Below are positions 26,911 to 35,924 of a stretch of DNA of 64,000 bases, piece by piece. Position 1 is the stretch's first letter. Each line of letters begins with the position of its first letter. Origin of the DNA: Chryseobacterium oleae (GTDB lineage Bacteria; Bacteroidota; Bacteroidia; Flavobacteriales; Weeksellaceae); NCBI RefSeq assembly GCF_900115055.1, contig NZ_FOVD01000003.1:611897-675896 (forward strand), in the 5' to 3' direction. The notes under the pieces were generated by a model. That model saw only the letters and a program-made list of their open reading frames with translations. It was not told the DNA's origin and did no database searches. Position numbers and translations under genes: made by a program.

Positions 26911-28226
26911 AAGATTCAATCAAGAGTAAAATAAGAATTACAGAAGGATCTTCTGGATCTCCCGGTAACGAAGAATTTCAAGATACCACAAAGCAACAAC
27001 GGGAAAAATTAAAGAAGCCTATCATCTTTTTTTTAATGACAATTGTTTGTGCCGGGTGCTTATACCTGATCTTTAAACCAAATAAAGATCAGGTCATTGC
27101 TAAGAATGCAGGTTTTAATGCGGTCGTTCCCCAGGCAGCTGATGATCAACTTCAATCTGACAAACAGAAAGCTTATGAACAACAGTTGTTGGAGCAGAAA
27201 AATGAAGAAAAAAAGAAAGCCTTAACTACCCTATCTGATTATTGGAATGATTCAAGTTCGTCAAATAATTTGAATGATAAAGCATTCAATTTGAATTCAA
27301 ATGCCCCTTCTAAAAATATTGGTGCAGCCAATCAGAGTGCAGTAAACAGCTATCAAAACACACAGCAGGCACTTAGTTCCTTTTATGGTAGGGATCAACA
27401 GGAAGTTGATAATCTGAGGCGGGAGATTAGCAGGCTTAAAAATGAAGCATCTCAAAAAGAATTGCTGCCCAGAGGTGTTGGGATCAACGATCAGCTTGAA
27501 CTGATGGAAAAATCGTATCAGATGGCGACAAAATATCTTCCGATGCCTGCACAGCAAGAAAAAGCTGGAGTGAAAGAAACCTCCGAAGAAGTTTCGGGTC
27601 ATCACAAAGGAGATATCACATCAGTAAAGCAAATTAGAGGCAGTATTGTTTCCAGTTTATATCATGAACCTTCTGACAGTTTATTTTTAGAAAGACTTCA
27701 TCAGAACAGATTTACAGGAATTCAAAATGAACATTCAATCAATTTTGAAAATAGGAATAGTATCCGCGCGGTAATCCATGAAACAAAATGGATGACTGCT
27801 GAAAGCACGCTCTCTTTAAGACTGCTGGAACCCATAATCATTGGGAAAGTTAAAATTCCCCCGGGAACACTTTTAAAAGCTATGGGAAAATTTCAGGGTG
27901 GAAGATTACAACTGAAAATATCAGTCATAGAATATAATGGATTTATCAAACCTGTTGAAATCAACATTCATGATAATGACGGACAGTTGGGACTGTATAT
28001 TCCCTACTCTCCTGAACAAAGTACAATAACTGATATTGTAGGTAATATGGGTCAGAATTCGGGAACAAATATTATGATGACCCAATCTGCAGGACAACAG
28101 GTTGCCGCTGATCTCACTCGTGGAATTGTCCAAGGTATATCGGGTTATTTTCAGAAAAAAGTCAGATTACCAAAAGTTACTATAAAAGCAGGACATCAGG
28201 TCTTTCTAGTTTCAAAGAATAATTAA
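26907..28226 (+). CDS. traM: Conjugative transfer protein TraM (VirB10-like)
   Basis: 439 residues. A basic N-terminal tail precedes one span (KPIIFFLMTIVCAGCLYLIF). Then come a long Gln/Asn/Lys-rich helical stalk (to about 220, with coiled-coil-like QQEVDNLRREISRLKNEASQ) and a C-terminal beta domain (about 285-439: IRAVIHETKWMTAESTLSLR, VKIPPGTLLKAMGKF). The C-terminal domain places it in the VirB10/TrbI class that spans the envelope. It overlaps traL and is followed by traN after 17 bp. Confidence 0.92.
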   Translation: MKDSIKSKIRITEGSSGSPGNEEFQDTTKQQREKLKKPIIFFLMTIVCAGCLYLIFKPNKDQVIAKNAGFNAVVPQAADDQLQSDKQKAYEQQLLEQKNEEKKKALTTLSDYWNDSSSSNNLNDKAFNLNSNAPSKNIGAANQSAVNSYQNTQQALSSFYGRDQQEVDNLRREISRLKNEASQKELLPRGVGINDQLELMEKSYQMATKYLPMPAQQEKAGVKETSEEVSGHHKGDITSVKQIRGSIVSSLYHEPSDSLFLERLHQNRFTGIQNEHSINFENRNSIRAVIHETKWMTAESTLSLRLLEPIIIGKVKIPPGTLLKAMGKFQGGRLQLKISVIEYNGFIKPVEINIHDNDGQLGLYIPYSPEQSTITDIVGNMGQNSGTNIMMTQSAGQQVAADLTRGIVQGISGYFQKKVRLPKVTIKAGHQVFLVSKNN

Positions 28227-28243
28227 TCAATAATAAAAAAACA

Positions 28244-29137
28244 ATGAAATTTGTACTCAATAAATGGCTGTTTTCAGCCCTGATTATTTTTTCAGCATAT
28301 AAAATAAGTGCTCAGGAAAAAACAGGTTTTACCTCCCTCAATCAGGCGAGATTAGAACCTTACAAAATGGAAATCACGTACAATAAAACGACCCATCTCT
28401 TATTTCCTTCTCCGATCCGCTATGTGGATTTAGGAAGTAATGATCTAATTGCCAGCAAAGCGGATGAAATTGGAAATGTCCTTAGAATAAAATCTTCAGT
28501 AAAAGATTTTGATGAAGAAACAAACTTTTCGGTGATTACTCAGGATGGAAAATTCTACACCTTTGATGTTTTATACAGTTCTTATCCCGAGACACTTAAT
28601 TATGACCTTTTGAAGCTACAAAGGACTACTGAAAAGGGATACTCTACTGACGTGCTGTTTGAAGAACTCCTAGGAGGCTCATCGTCGCTTACCGAAGACA
28701 TGATGAGAATACTGTATAAAAATACTAAGCGTCCTACTAAACATATCAGCACAAAAAGTTTTGGGATTCAGTTTTTATTAAATTCTCTGTATGTAGATGA
28801 CGGAAAATTTTATTTTATCATTCAGGTAAAAAACACAAGTAATATCAATTATAATGTTGATTTTATCAATTTCAAAATAGCTGATAAAAAAAGACTGAAA
28901 CGCACAGTTGTTCAGGATAAAGTTCTAACACCACTGCGTTCATATGAACCAATTACTGTTGTCAATCATCAGAGTGAAATAAAGGCTATTTATCTTTTGG
29001 ATCAATTTACCTTGCTGGATGGTCAGGTATTGGAAATTGAAATATTTGAAAGAAATGGTGGGCGTCATCAGAAAATCAAGATTAAAAATAAAGATCTGAT
29101 TAATGCTAAGGTGATTCAGGATATCCATTTAAAATGA
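28244..29137 (+). CDS. traN: Conjugative transfer protein TraN (DUF4138, VirB9-like)
   Basis: 297 residues. A signal peptide (WLFSALIIFSAYKISAQEK) is followed by MEITYNKTTHLLFPSPIRYV, the start of the DUF4138 VirB9-like domain, then SSVKDFDEETNFSVITQDGK. This is a periplasmic/outer-membrane part of the pore. It is the last tra gene. No traO, traP or traQ follows, unlike CTnDOT, so either these are dispensable here or they were lost when the downstream repeat block inserted. Confidence 0.9.
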   Translation: MKFVLNKWLFSALIIFSAYKISAQEKTGFTSLNQARLEPYKMEITYNKTTHLLFPSPIRYVDLGSNDLIASKADEIGNVLRIKSSVKDFDEETNFSVITQDGKFYTFDVLYSSYPETLNYDLLKLQRTTEKGYSTDVLFEELLGGSSSLTEDMMRILYKNTKRPTKHISTKSFGIQFLLNSLYVDDGKFYFIIQVKNTSNINYNVDFINFKIADKKRLKRTVVQDKVLTPLRSYEPITVVNHQSEIKAIYLLDQFTLLDGQVLEIEIFERNGGRHQKIKIKNKDLINAKVIQDIHLK

Positions 29138-29252
29138 AGTACAACACGTTTATAACAACATCAATAAGTGGCTATAAGACAGGATTAATCAAGAAAAACC
29201 TATTATTTCATTATTGAAGTCCATACCCAAAAAGGCCTTTTTCTAATTAGCA

Positions 29253-29296
29253 GCGAAAAGACCCTTCCGATCAAAGAGAGGGACTGGTCTTTTCGC
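29253..29296. terminator. Large hairpin after traN
   Basis: GCGAAAAGACC (29253-29263) pairs with GGTCTTTTCGC (29286-29296). A nearly identical structure lies in the second repeat copy near 44123-44159. It is the probable end of the tra operon. Confidence 0.65.
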
Positions 29297-29310
29297 CCAA
29301 AAATTCTCCA

Positions 29311-29343
29311 AAGAGAACGGTAATTTTTAATCGCCGTTCTCTT
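29311..29343. terminator. Second hairpin, end of the JAB gene
   Basis: AAGAGAACGG (29311-29320) pairs with CCGTTCTCTT (29334-29343). It lies just beyond the 3' end of the minus-strand JAB gene. T-rich runs flank it on both sides. Confidence 0.65.
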
Positions 29344-29365
29344 TATTATATGTTCCTAAAAAGAC

Positions 29366-29809
29366 CTACAGCAGTCCTTCATCTGCAAATGAAATATATT
29401 CGGTAGAAGTTAGAATACAATGATCAAGCAATTGTATGTTTAGAAATTTTGATGCTTCTTTTATTTGCTGAGTCATTTTTACATCTTCAGCCGAAGCTTT
29501 TAAGTTACCTGAAGGATGGTTATGCGCAATAATAATGCATGATGCATTACATAAAAGAGCGGCCTGCATGATAATTCTAACATCTACAATCGTTGAGGAA
29601 ATTCCAGATTCAGAAATTTTCTTTATTCCTAAAACTTTATTCGCCTGACTTAAATAGAGCGTGTAAAATGATTCTCTATAGTCAATTTCATCACTGTCAA
29701 AATGTTCTCTAAATACATCAATAGCATCTCTTGAATCCGCTATTAACCTTTCACAGTTACCTTCTCTGGAATAACTTAATTTGATTTCATTAACTACATT
29801 AAATCTCAT
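29366..29809 (-). CDS. RadC-like JAB (MPN) domain protein, copy 1
   Basis: 147 residues from the ATG at 29809 (MRFNVVNEIKLSYSREG). An upstream in-frame ATG at 29851 exists, but the start of the second copy matches 29809. The JAB/JAMM metal motif is intact: HNHPSGNLKASAED, with a YLSQANKVLGIKKISESG strand before it. RadC/YeeS-type JAB proteins are common in ICEs and phages; their reaction is unproven and an anti-restriction or repair link is inferred from context. It faces traN. Confidence 0.85.
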   Translation of the reverse strand: MRFNVVNEIKLSYSREGNCERLIADSRDAIDVFREHFDSDEIDYRESFYTLYLSQANKVLGIKKISESGISSTIVDVRIIMQAALLCNASCIIIAHNHPSGNLKASAEDVKMTQQIKEASKFLNIQLLDHCILTSTEYISFADEGLL

Positions 29810-30115
29810 CTTTTTTGCTCTGAGTACGGCAGAGACTGATATTTCCCGCACTTAATTATTGACTTTATTTTTCTCCACCTCTTTTCCTTCCTTATTAAAG
29901 CCTCCGTAAGACTTCTGTAGATATTTTTCAAAAGAAAAACCGGAAAAAAGAAAGCAGATAATCTAAGCGGACAATGCGGAAAACCAAAAGGAAACGGAAT
30001 AATTGGAGGGTACCTTTAGGGAGCAAACCGTTTATGCCGTAGTCTTTTGGATGGAAATAGAAGATGCCTGGCCGCTATACCTTAGCTGCCTTTTTACCGA
30101 TTGATGATGAAAATA

Positions 30116-30590
30116 CTTTATACTATTCCTAAAAATACAATACTTTTCAAATTTAGTACCTTACTTAAAAGGCATCATTATGAAAACAAAAAGTGGATCG
30201 TAAAATAGTTGATTCAGCTATAGGTTAAAAACAATTACTGTGTTGCCTATGATGTTTTATTGAAGATGCGCACCACTAGATCGAGGGTATTAATCAAGTC
30301 CACGAATTTATCAAAGCAGGATCGCAAAAGCTTGCCTTCTGATCAATACAGAAATATTCTCAAAAGTTACTGGTTTGCATGGCCACGACCGTATGATCTA
30401 CTTATATTGTGTAGAAGCTGTGATCATACAGGAAAGTGTGTACAATAACGGTATACAGTCCATAAAACAGCTTCTTTTGCATAGTACCTCTTAATAATAT
30501 TATATCATTTTTCAACCATCTTGAAACAGCTTACTTGCTCGAAATATTCTTATATTTGTAAAAACACCATAACCATTGAATTCCAATCGA
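30116..30590. other. Gap with degraded coding traces before the AraC-type gene
   Basis: A start-less frame at 30342-30494 reads VTGLHGHDRMIYLYCVEAVI, and another frame before it reads INQVHEFIKAGSQKLAF. These look like broken pieces of one former gene that I cannot name. TATATTTG at 30551-30558 is a possible -7 element for the next gene. Confidence 0.35.
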
Positions 30591-32204
30591 ATGAGAGCTT
30601 ATCGATCTATTTTATTCCTCATCATCCTACACCTATTCACTTTAGGAAAAAGCCAGAAAATATCCGAAGAACAATTAAAGAACGAGTTACAACAGATACA
30701 AGACAAGATCGGCAGTACAAGTGTCGTAAACACTACCATAAAACAGCTGGAAAACATCTACAGAACAGCAAAAGAAAATAAATACAATGTTGCATTCCCC
30801 ATTGGTACTGAACTGATGCGAACTTATTCTACATTGAATAATTCGGAGAAAGTCATTGAAGTTGCAACAGACCTGGAAAGCCATATCAATGAAGATTCAT
30901 CTCCACAGCAAGTATCTAATATGTACAAGATGAAGGCAGGTTCATTGGGAGCTTTGGGATTTCTAGAAGATTCCCATAAGGCATATCAGTCTTCAAAAAA
31001 ATATTTGGGGAAAATCCAAGACAATGATGTCCGTCATTATTACAGCAGCTTATTTTATTCCAATTATTCCGGCTATTTTGATCAGAGCAAAAAACAACCG
31101 GACTCCGTACGTCTGTACCTCATAAAAGGGCTGGAAGAGGCAGAAAAAATATCCGAAAAAAAGTCCAGTATAGCACCGGGAAAAAAATATGATCTGATTG
31201 TTTCCATACAGGCAAACTTAACCTTGTATTATTTATGGATCATACAGCCCGCCCAGCCAAGGACGGCAGAGACATATCTTTTAAAATCATTGAAGATTGC
31301 TGAACATAGGAAAATAAGTTCACTCAATGAAATGAACCTATACAGAACCGCCGGTGATTTTTATTTTGAACAAAAAAATAACGACAAGGCCATACATTAT
31401 GCCCAGAAAGGCTTAGAACTGGAGCGAAAAATTTCATCCCCTTCCGGTCGGGAAATTTTCTACGAGATCTTAACGGAGGCCTATTTGGCTAAAAACAATA
31501 CGCTCGAAGGAAAAAAGTACAATCAACTTCTTACAAAGCTCAGGGACAGCATTAGAACTGTAGAAAAACATTCGGTGAATAAAGTTACTACAGCCATCAA
31601 AAAAGAAAAGGATAAGGAAAAAAACAGCACACTGAGAAACTATTTATATATATTCTTTATTTTAATCATCCTAGGATGTGGTGGGATCTGGTACTATTGG
31701 AAAAGCAGAAATAAAATCCTACAACAGAGATTTCAGGAACTCATTACAAAAATAAAACATGAGTCAGAAAACCGACAGGATGGAATGGAGAAGCATGAAG
31801 AAAAAGCAATAAAAGCTCCGAAAACAATAGCTGAGGAAACAGTCAATCAACTATTAAGTAAGATATCCAAATTTGAAAAAACAGAAAAATACCTGAAAAG
31901 TGATATTACAATAGCTGGTATGGCAAGTAGTTTCGGCACCAATACAAAATATCTTTCAGAAGTCATAAAATCCTATAAGAATAAGAACTTCAATCAGTAC
32001 ATTAACAGCCTTAGGGTTGAATACATTACCAGGAAACTGTATGAGGATTCAGTATGGAGAAAGTATAAGATCACTTCTTTGGCAGAATTATGTGGCTACG
32101 CCAATCATAGGGTCTTTCAGACTGCATTTAAAAAAGAAACAGGCCTAACACCCTCAGATTTTATTATCAGTTTAAAAAAGGAAACTGAACCGGAAACAGT
32201 GTAA
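30591..32204 (+). CDS. Membrane-bound TPR-AraC transcriptional regulator
   Basis: 537 residues from the ATG at 30591 (a TTG at 30576 is in frame). A signal peptide (SILFLIILHLFTLGKSQ) leads to a periplasmic TPR-like helical sensor of about 300 residues, then one span (YLYIFFILIILGCGGIWYYW) and a cytoplasmic C-terminal AraC-type HTH (MASSFGTNTKYLSEVIKSYK; ITSLAELCGYANHRVFQTAF). This one-protein sensor design is known in Flavobacteriia. It is a paralogue of the gene at 32402, which faces it. Ligand and targets are unknown; the surface-protein genes at 35.3-42.1 kb are candidates. Confidence 0.88.
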   Translation: MRAYRSILFLIILHLFTLGKSQKISEEQLKNELQQIQDKIGSTSVVNTTIKQLENIYRTAKENKYNVAFPIGTELMRTYSTLNNSEKVIEVATDLESHINEDSSPQQVSNMYKMKAGSLGALGFLEDSHKAYQSSKKYLGKIQDNDVRHYYSSLFYSNYSGYFDQSKKQPDSVRLYLIKGLEEAEKISEKKSSIAPGKKYDLIVSIQANLTLYYLWIIQPAQPRTAETYLLKSLKIAEHRKISSLNEMNLYRTAGDFYFEQKNNDKAIHYAQKGLELERKISSPSGREIFYEILTEAYLAKNNTLEGKKYNQLLTKLRDSIRTVEKHSVNKVTTAIKKEKDKEKNSTLRNYLYIFFILIILGCGGIWYYWKSRNKILQQRFQELITKIKHESENRQDGMEKHEEKAIKAPKTIAEETVNQLLSKISKFEKTEKYLKSDITIAGMASSFGTNTKYLSEVIKSYKNKNFNQYINSLRVEYITRKLYEDSVWRKYKITSLAELCGYANHRVFQTAFKKETGLTPSDFIISLKKETEPETV

Positions 32205-32401
32205 TACAAAATAAAATTTGAAAAAACTGACTACTGCCTGTCCAGCCCAAACAGCATAATCGTCAAGATAATTTTTTATCCATAAGATTATATGCATAAC
32301 GGATGAGTATTTTTTCATGATTCTCAGTCAGTCAACAACATTAAAGCATTGAGAAAACCTACTGAAAAGGCTGGAGAATTGATCACCAAATAAATTGAAC
32401 A

Positions 32402-34009
32402 TTAGACTGAATTTTTCAATTTTTTCAAAAAGTAAGAAGGAGTTAAACCGGTTTCTTTTTTAAAAGCATTTACAAATACCCTAGGCGTAACATATCCGCA
32501 TTCTTCTGCAAGATAGGTGATCTTATATTCCCTATAGATTGGATTTTCATAGAGCTTGTTGATGATGTAGTTGATACGAAGCTCATTGATATAACTTGTG
32601 AAATTATGATTTTTATAGATTTTTATCACTTCGGAAAGATATTTAGGATTGGTAGCAAGACTATTGGCCATCCAGGTAAGACTCAAATCCTTCCGGAGAT
32701 ATTTCTTTGAAACCTCAAATTTTTCAAGCTTAAGAAGTAATGCCTTTACGGTTTCATCTGTAATGGTGACAGAAGATTTTACTCCTATACTTTCAGTATC
32801 CTTTTCTGGTGTTAGTTCTATCGTTTCATCCCCGTTTTCATGATGTATTCTAGCAATGAGATCTTCATATTTTTTACGGATAATCTTATTGCTTCTTTTT
32901 CGGTATATCAACATACCTCCGACTATCAGGATGAGAATAGCAAAAGAGATAGCAGCAATTTTCTTTATCTTTTTCTCTTCGTTAATTTGAGTTTCTGAAA
33001 TCATCTTTTTGACAGGAACTTCCACGGCTTGTTTTTCTACGGAATTAATACTGTCATTCAATTTTGAAAAAAGATCGAGATATTTTTGCGAAGTGGTATG
33101 ATCTCCAGTTCCCAGATAAGATTTTGCCAATACCATATACGCAACTCTCCGATTATAAGGCATGCTGTTCGACTTCTCCAAAGCCAGCATATTCTCCCCA
33201 TATTCTACGGCTTTATTATAATCTTTTTTCATATGATAAAACTCCTGAAGGGCCTGATATAAATCTATTTTTGTTTCCGGATTTATTTCTTTTTTAATTA
33301 AATCCAGCTGTTTTAATGCCTCCATAAAATAGAATTCGGACCTATTGACATTTCTTCCTTTATTTTTGGAATCCCTGAAGTGAATTCCCAGATTCATATT
33401 TACTGACACCAGCATATCAAGCTTTTTCTCTAAAGGAATGTCCTTACTTTTATCACTTATTTTCAAAACCTCCTGCCTGCTTTTTTCCAGATAATACAAA
33501 ACCTTTTCGTCTGAACGTCCCTGGTAATACGGGGCAAAATTATAGTAAACCAGGGAAGTCTGGTAATACCTCTGATCTGCTACGAAAATCAGCTGTGCAT
33601 ATTTTAGAGCAGTTTCATATTCTTTTAGACTTTCATCATATAGGCCGAGGTTCTCATACAATATTGCTCTTTTATTGTATAACATGGATAATGTTTCATA
33701 ATCCTTCTGACTATCGGCCAAATCCAGAGCTTTGTTCGATATTTCGAGGGCCTTTTTATAATCATAATCCTGAGAGTAGACCAACATTATATTTTTTGTT
33801 GCTTCCAGTTCTCCCTTTTCACATTCTATAGCTTTAGCAAGATTATTAGCATTTTGAAGCAATTTCAGGGCTTCTTTACTTTTTCCATGGTTACCAAGAG
33901 AGGTTGCCTGGTCTATTAGCTGGTCTATATTTTTACTGCCAGAACATAAAACTTCCGCACTGGCCATGTGAAAAAATAAAAGGGTCAAAAATAAATAGAT
34001 TTTCTTCAT
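32402..34009 (-). CDS. Membrane-bound TPR-AraC transcriptional regulator, second paralogue
   Basis: 535 residues. A signal peptide (LFLTLLFFHMASAEVLC) leads to TPR repeats with clear motifs (ALEISNKALDLADSQKDYET; YDESLKEYETALKYAQ), one span (IAAISFAILILIVGGMLIYR) and an AraC HTH (LTWMANSLATNPKYLSEVIK; ITYLAEECGYVTPRVFVNAF). Same architecture as the gene at 30591, tail to tail with it across a 197-bp gap. The sensor half differs more than the HTH. It is probably a separate one-protein signal path, possibly acting on overlapping targets. Confidence 0.88.
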   Translation of the reverse strand: MKKIYLFLTLLFFHMASAEVLCSGSKNIDQLIDQATSLGNHGKSKEALKLLQNANNLAKAIECEKGELEATKNIMLVYSQDYDYKKALEISNKALDLADSQKDYETLSMLYNKRAILYENLGLYDESLKEYETALKYAQLIFVADQRYYQTSLVYYNFAPYYQGRSDEKVLYYLEKSRQEVLKISDKSKDIPLEKKLDMLVSVNMNLGIHFRDSKNKGRNVNRSEFYFMEALKQLDLIKKEINPETKIDLYQALQEFYHMKKDYNKAVEYGENMLALEKSNSMPYNRRVAYMVLAKSYLGTGDHTTSQKYLDLFSKLNDSINSVEKQAVEVPVKKMISETQINEEKKIKKIAAISFAILILIVGGMLIYRKRSNKIIRKKYEDLIARIHHENGDETIELTPEKDTESIGVKSSVTITDETVKALLLKLEKFEVSKKYLRKDLSLTWMANSLATNPKYLSEVIKIYKNHNFTSYINELRINYIINKLYENPIYREYKITYLAEECGYVTPRVFVNAFKKETGLTPSYFLKKLKNSV

Positions 34010-34435
34010 TAGGAATTAGTATTTAGAGCAAAGAGTTAACAGAGTCACGATGAGAATAGCTACTGCATTCATATTGTTCAAAGAGGGTTAAAGTATAATT
34101 GCTTATCAACGGTCTTTTGATTTTTTATTTCTAAAAATTTATAATGAGCAATTCCTGATTTACATTTCATAAATTCTCATAAGATGAATCACTTTCATGG
34201 TAAAGATTGTATCCATAATTGTTATTTGAGCAAATTTAATGAAATATATATTCCTAAAATTCAAATACCTATTTGTGAATTTTTAAAACTTAAACTAGAT
34301 ATGTTGATATTTTTTAATATACTGATTTTCAGTATTCCAAATTTGTAAAACAGATCAAACAGTACATGAAACTTTCCGAATTATTCCTGTATAAGGTTTG
34401 TACAGCTATGGTGGTAATCATATTATTGCATCAAA
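34010..34435. other. 426-bp AT-rich gap between divergent genes
   Basis: It carries the start regions of the leftward AraC-type gene and the rightward secreted-protein gene. I see no convincing TTTG/TAnnTTTG pair and no RNA gene. Confidence 0.35.
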
Positions 34436-35032
34436 ATGATAACCGATTCTGAAAATAACATGATGAACCAAATCTTCTCTCTTCATTCACTTGGAGGGAG
34501 GAGGTTTTTTTTACTCATCTTGTTGTTAATCAACTTTGAGGTTATACAGGCCGTTGATAATCAGAATCAAGCTCCTTCGCCAGATTCTGCCTCCACATCA
34601 ACTATGATAGTTCTATCAGAGGGTACTGTAGTTTCGGGTATGGAACAAATATATGTTTCACAACCAAAGGAAAAAAAAGAGAAAATTCCCAAAAGAAAGA
34701 ACACACTTGTATCCAGTAAAAGAAAATACAAAAACAGAAAGGATTTCTCCCAAATCGTTAAAAACATTAATAAGTCCCAATTACTGTTCAGTAGCAATAC
34801 ACAATCAGAGAAATTCTTACTAACAGGTTCCGATAATAATACACAAATTGTAAGGCCGAATCAACAAACCCTGAAATTCCTTCTTTTTGAGTCCGAAAAC
34901 AGAATACCTGTTCTGGTCTGTTTACTGGATGTTTTCCTGAAGAAAATCTATAAAAACCGCGGATTTTCAGATCTGAAACTAGTTAGAAATTTCAACCGTC
35001 CCCCACCATTTCTATCTATAGCTATCGCTTAA
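34436..35032 (+). CDS. Secreted protein of unknown function
   Basis: 198 residues, not recognised. An N-terminal hydrophobic segment (FFLLILLLINFEVIQAVD) is probably a signal peptide, then a Ser/Thr/Pro stretch, a very basic stretch (KEKKEKIPKRKNTLVSSKRK), and a hydrophobic patch LVCLLDVFLKKIY near the end. The ATGs at 34460 and 34463 (MMNQIF) are alternative starts. It precedes the two-gene surface unit but is 340 bp away, so it may be separate. Confidence 0.5.
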   Translation: MITDSENNMMNQIFSLHSLGGRRFFLLILLLINFEVIQAVDNQNQAPSPDSASTSTMIVLSEGTVVSGMEQIYVSQPKEKKEKIPKRKNTLVSSKRKYKNRKDFSQIVKNINKSQLLFSSNTQSEKFLLTGSDNNTQIVRPNQQTLKFLLFESENRIPVLVCLLDVFLKKIYKNRGFSDLKLVRNFNRPPPFLSIAIA

Positions 35033-35372
35033 CAAATCATTAGATAGCTTATTGAACGAAAATTTCCGAATGATTCATTCATACTCGCCGGCTCATCCGA
35101 TGCGAACAGATACGATCATTTCTTGACTCAAATAAAATCATGATGTGTATTGCTAACCACAGATTGAAATCAGAAAACAAATCCTCCCGGAGAGTATTCA
35201 TTTATATGACTTCAAATCGTAATGAAAATGACGGAATTATAATAATAGATATGCTCATCTAAAACCCTCAGGTAAAAATCTTTAAATAAAAGACACATCA
35301 GTACTTTTCAGGCTAAGTACCTTTTTTTTCGAAAAGAAAACATACCATTCATATAAAACCAATTTAAAAATC
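35033..35372. other. 340-bp gap, probable promoter region of the surface-protein unit
   Basis: No gene-like frame. GGCTAAGTACCTTTTTTTTC near its end is not a consensus promoter. Nothing else is recognised. Confidence 0.3.
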
Positions 35373-35897
35373 ATGAAAAAACAACTTCTGCCCATCGCAA
35401 TTTTACTTGCGGTAACGGGTACTGTACAATCTCAGATTGCCATAGGAAAAACGACAGTAACGAATGCTTTTGTATCCCTGGAATTTGCGGATACAGAAAA
35501 TCGGGGATTCGTGCTTCCCTATGTAGAAACAAAGACAGGAATTACAGAAAACGGGACCGTCATTTATGATACTACCGACCACAAAGTAAAATACCTGAAG
35601 GATACCGGAACATGGGCTGATTTAAGTGTTGACAACACCGGAACAGCCGATATTTTAATCCAGACCAACAAAACGGAATCTACGGCCGCAAAATCAGTCA
35701 TCGGATCAGCTGCTGCTGCAGACAGTACACCCGGTATGTTGATTTTATCCGATACCAACAAAGCGATGATAGTACCTAAAGTAGCCAGTCCGCACCTCAA
35801 CATCATCGATCCAGCTCCCGGAATGATGGCTTATGACACCGTAAAACGACAACTTGCTGTTTACAATGGCAAAGTCTGGACTTTCTGGAAACCTTAA
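35373..35897 (+). CDS. Secreted companion of the giant surface protein
   Basis: 174 residues. A signal peptide (LLPIAILLAVTGTVQSQ) leads to two similar beta modules, each with a GxxxYDxxxxxxxxY...W signature: GTVIYDTTDHKVKYLKDTG and GMMAYDTVKRQLAVYNGKVW. The last module recurs at the C-terminus of the 2057-residue neighbour (GMMVYDMTNKCMKMYTLKEG), so the two probably share a binding or export feature. It lies 27 bp before that gene, so one operon is likely. The family name is unknown to me. Confidence 0.75.
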   Translation: MKKQLLPIAILLAVTGTVQSQIAIGKTTVTNAFVSLEFADTENRGFVLPYVETKTGITENGTVIYDTTDHKVKYLKDTGTWADLSVDNTGTADILIQTNKTESTAAKSVIGSAAAADSTPGMLILSDTNKAMIVPKVASPHLNIIDPAPGMMAYDTVKRQLAVYNGKVWTFWKP

Positions 35898-35924
35898 ATA
35901 AATCCGACTAAAAACTATTAAATA

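Larger units (their letters stand above)
29149..30115 (+). repeat. Direct repeat copy 1 (about 0.97 kb) flanking the ICE cargo
   Basis: This block, from TAACAACATC after traN to beyond the JAB gene, matches 44007-44997 in the same orientation. It contains the two hairpins, the JAB gene and an A-rich 3' part. In the 3' part, an open frame without a start (29935 on, KADNLSGQCGKPKGNGIIGG) differs between copies mostly at silent positions. Confidence 0.85.

Noticed and set aside
30260..30448. 62-codon plus-strand frame before the AraC-type gene
   Set aside because: Basic, low-complexity translation with no family likeness; the neighbouring frame at 30342-30494 is more protein-like but also broken.
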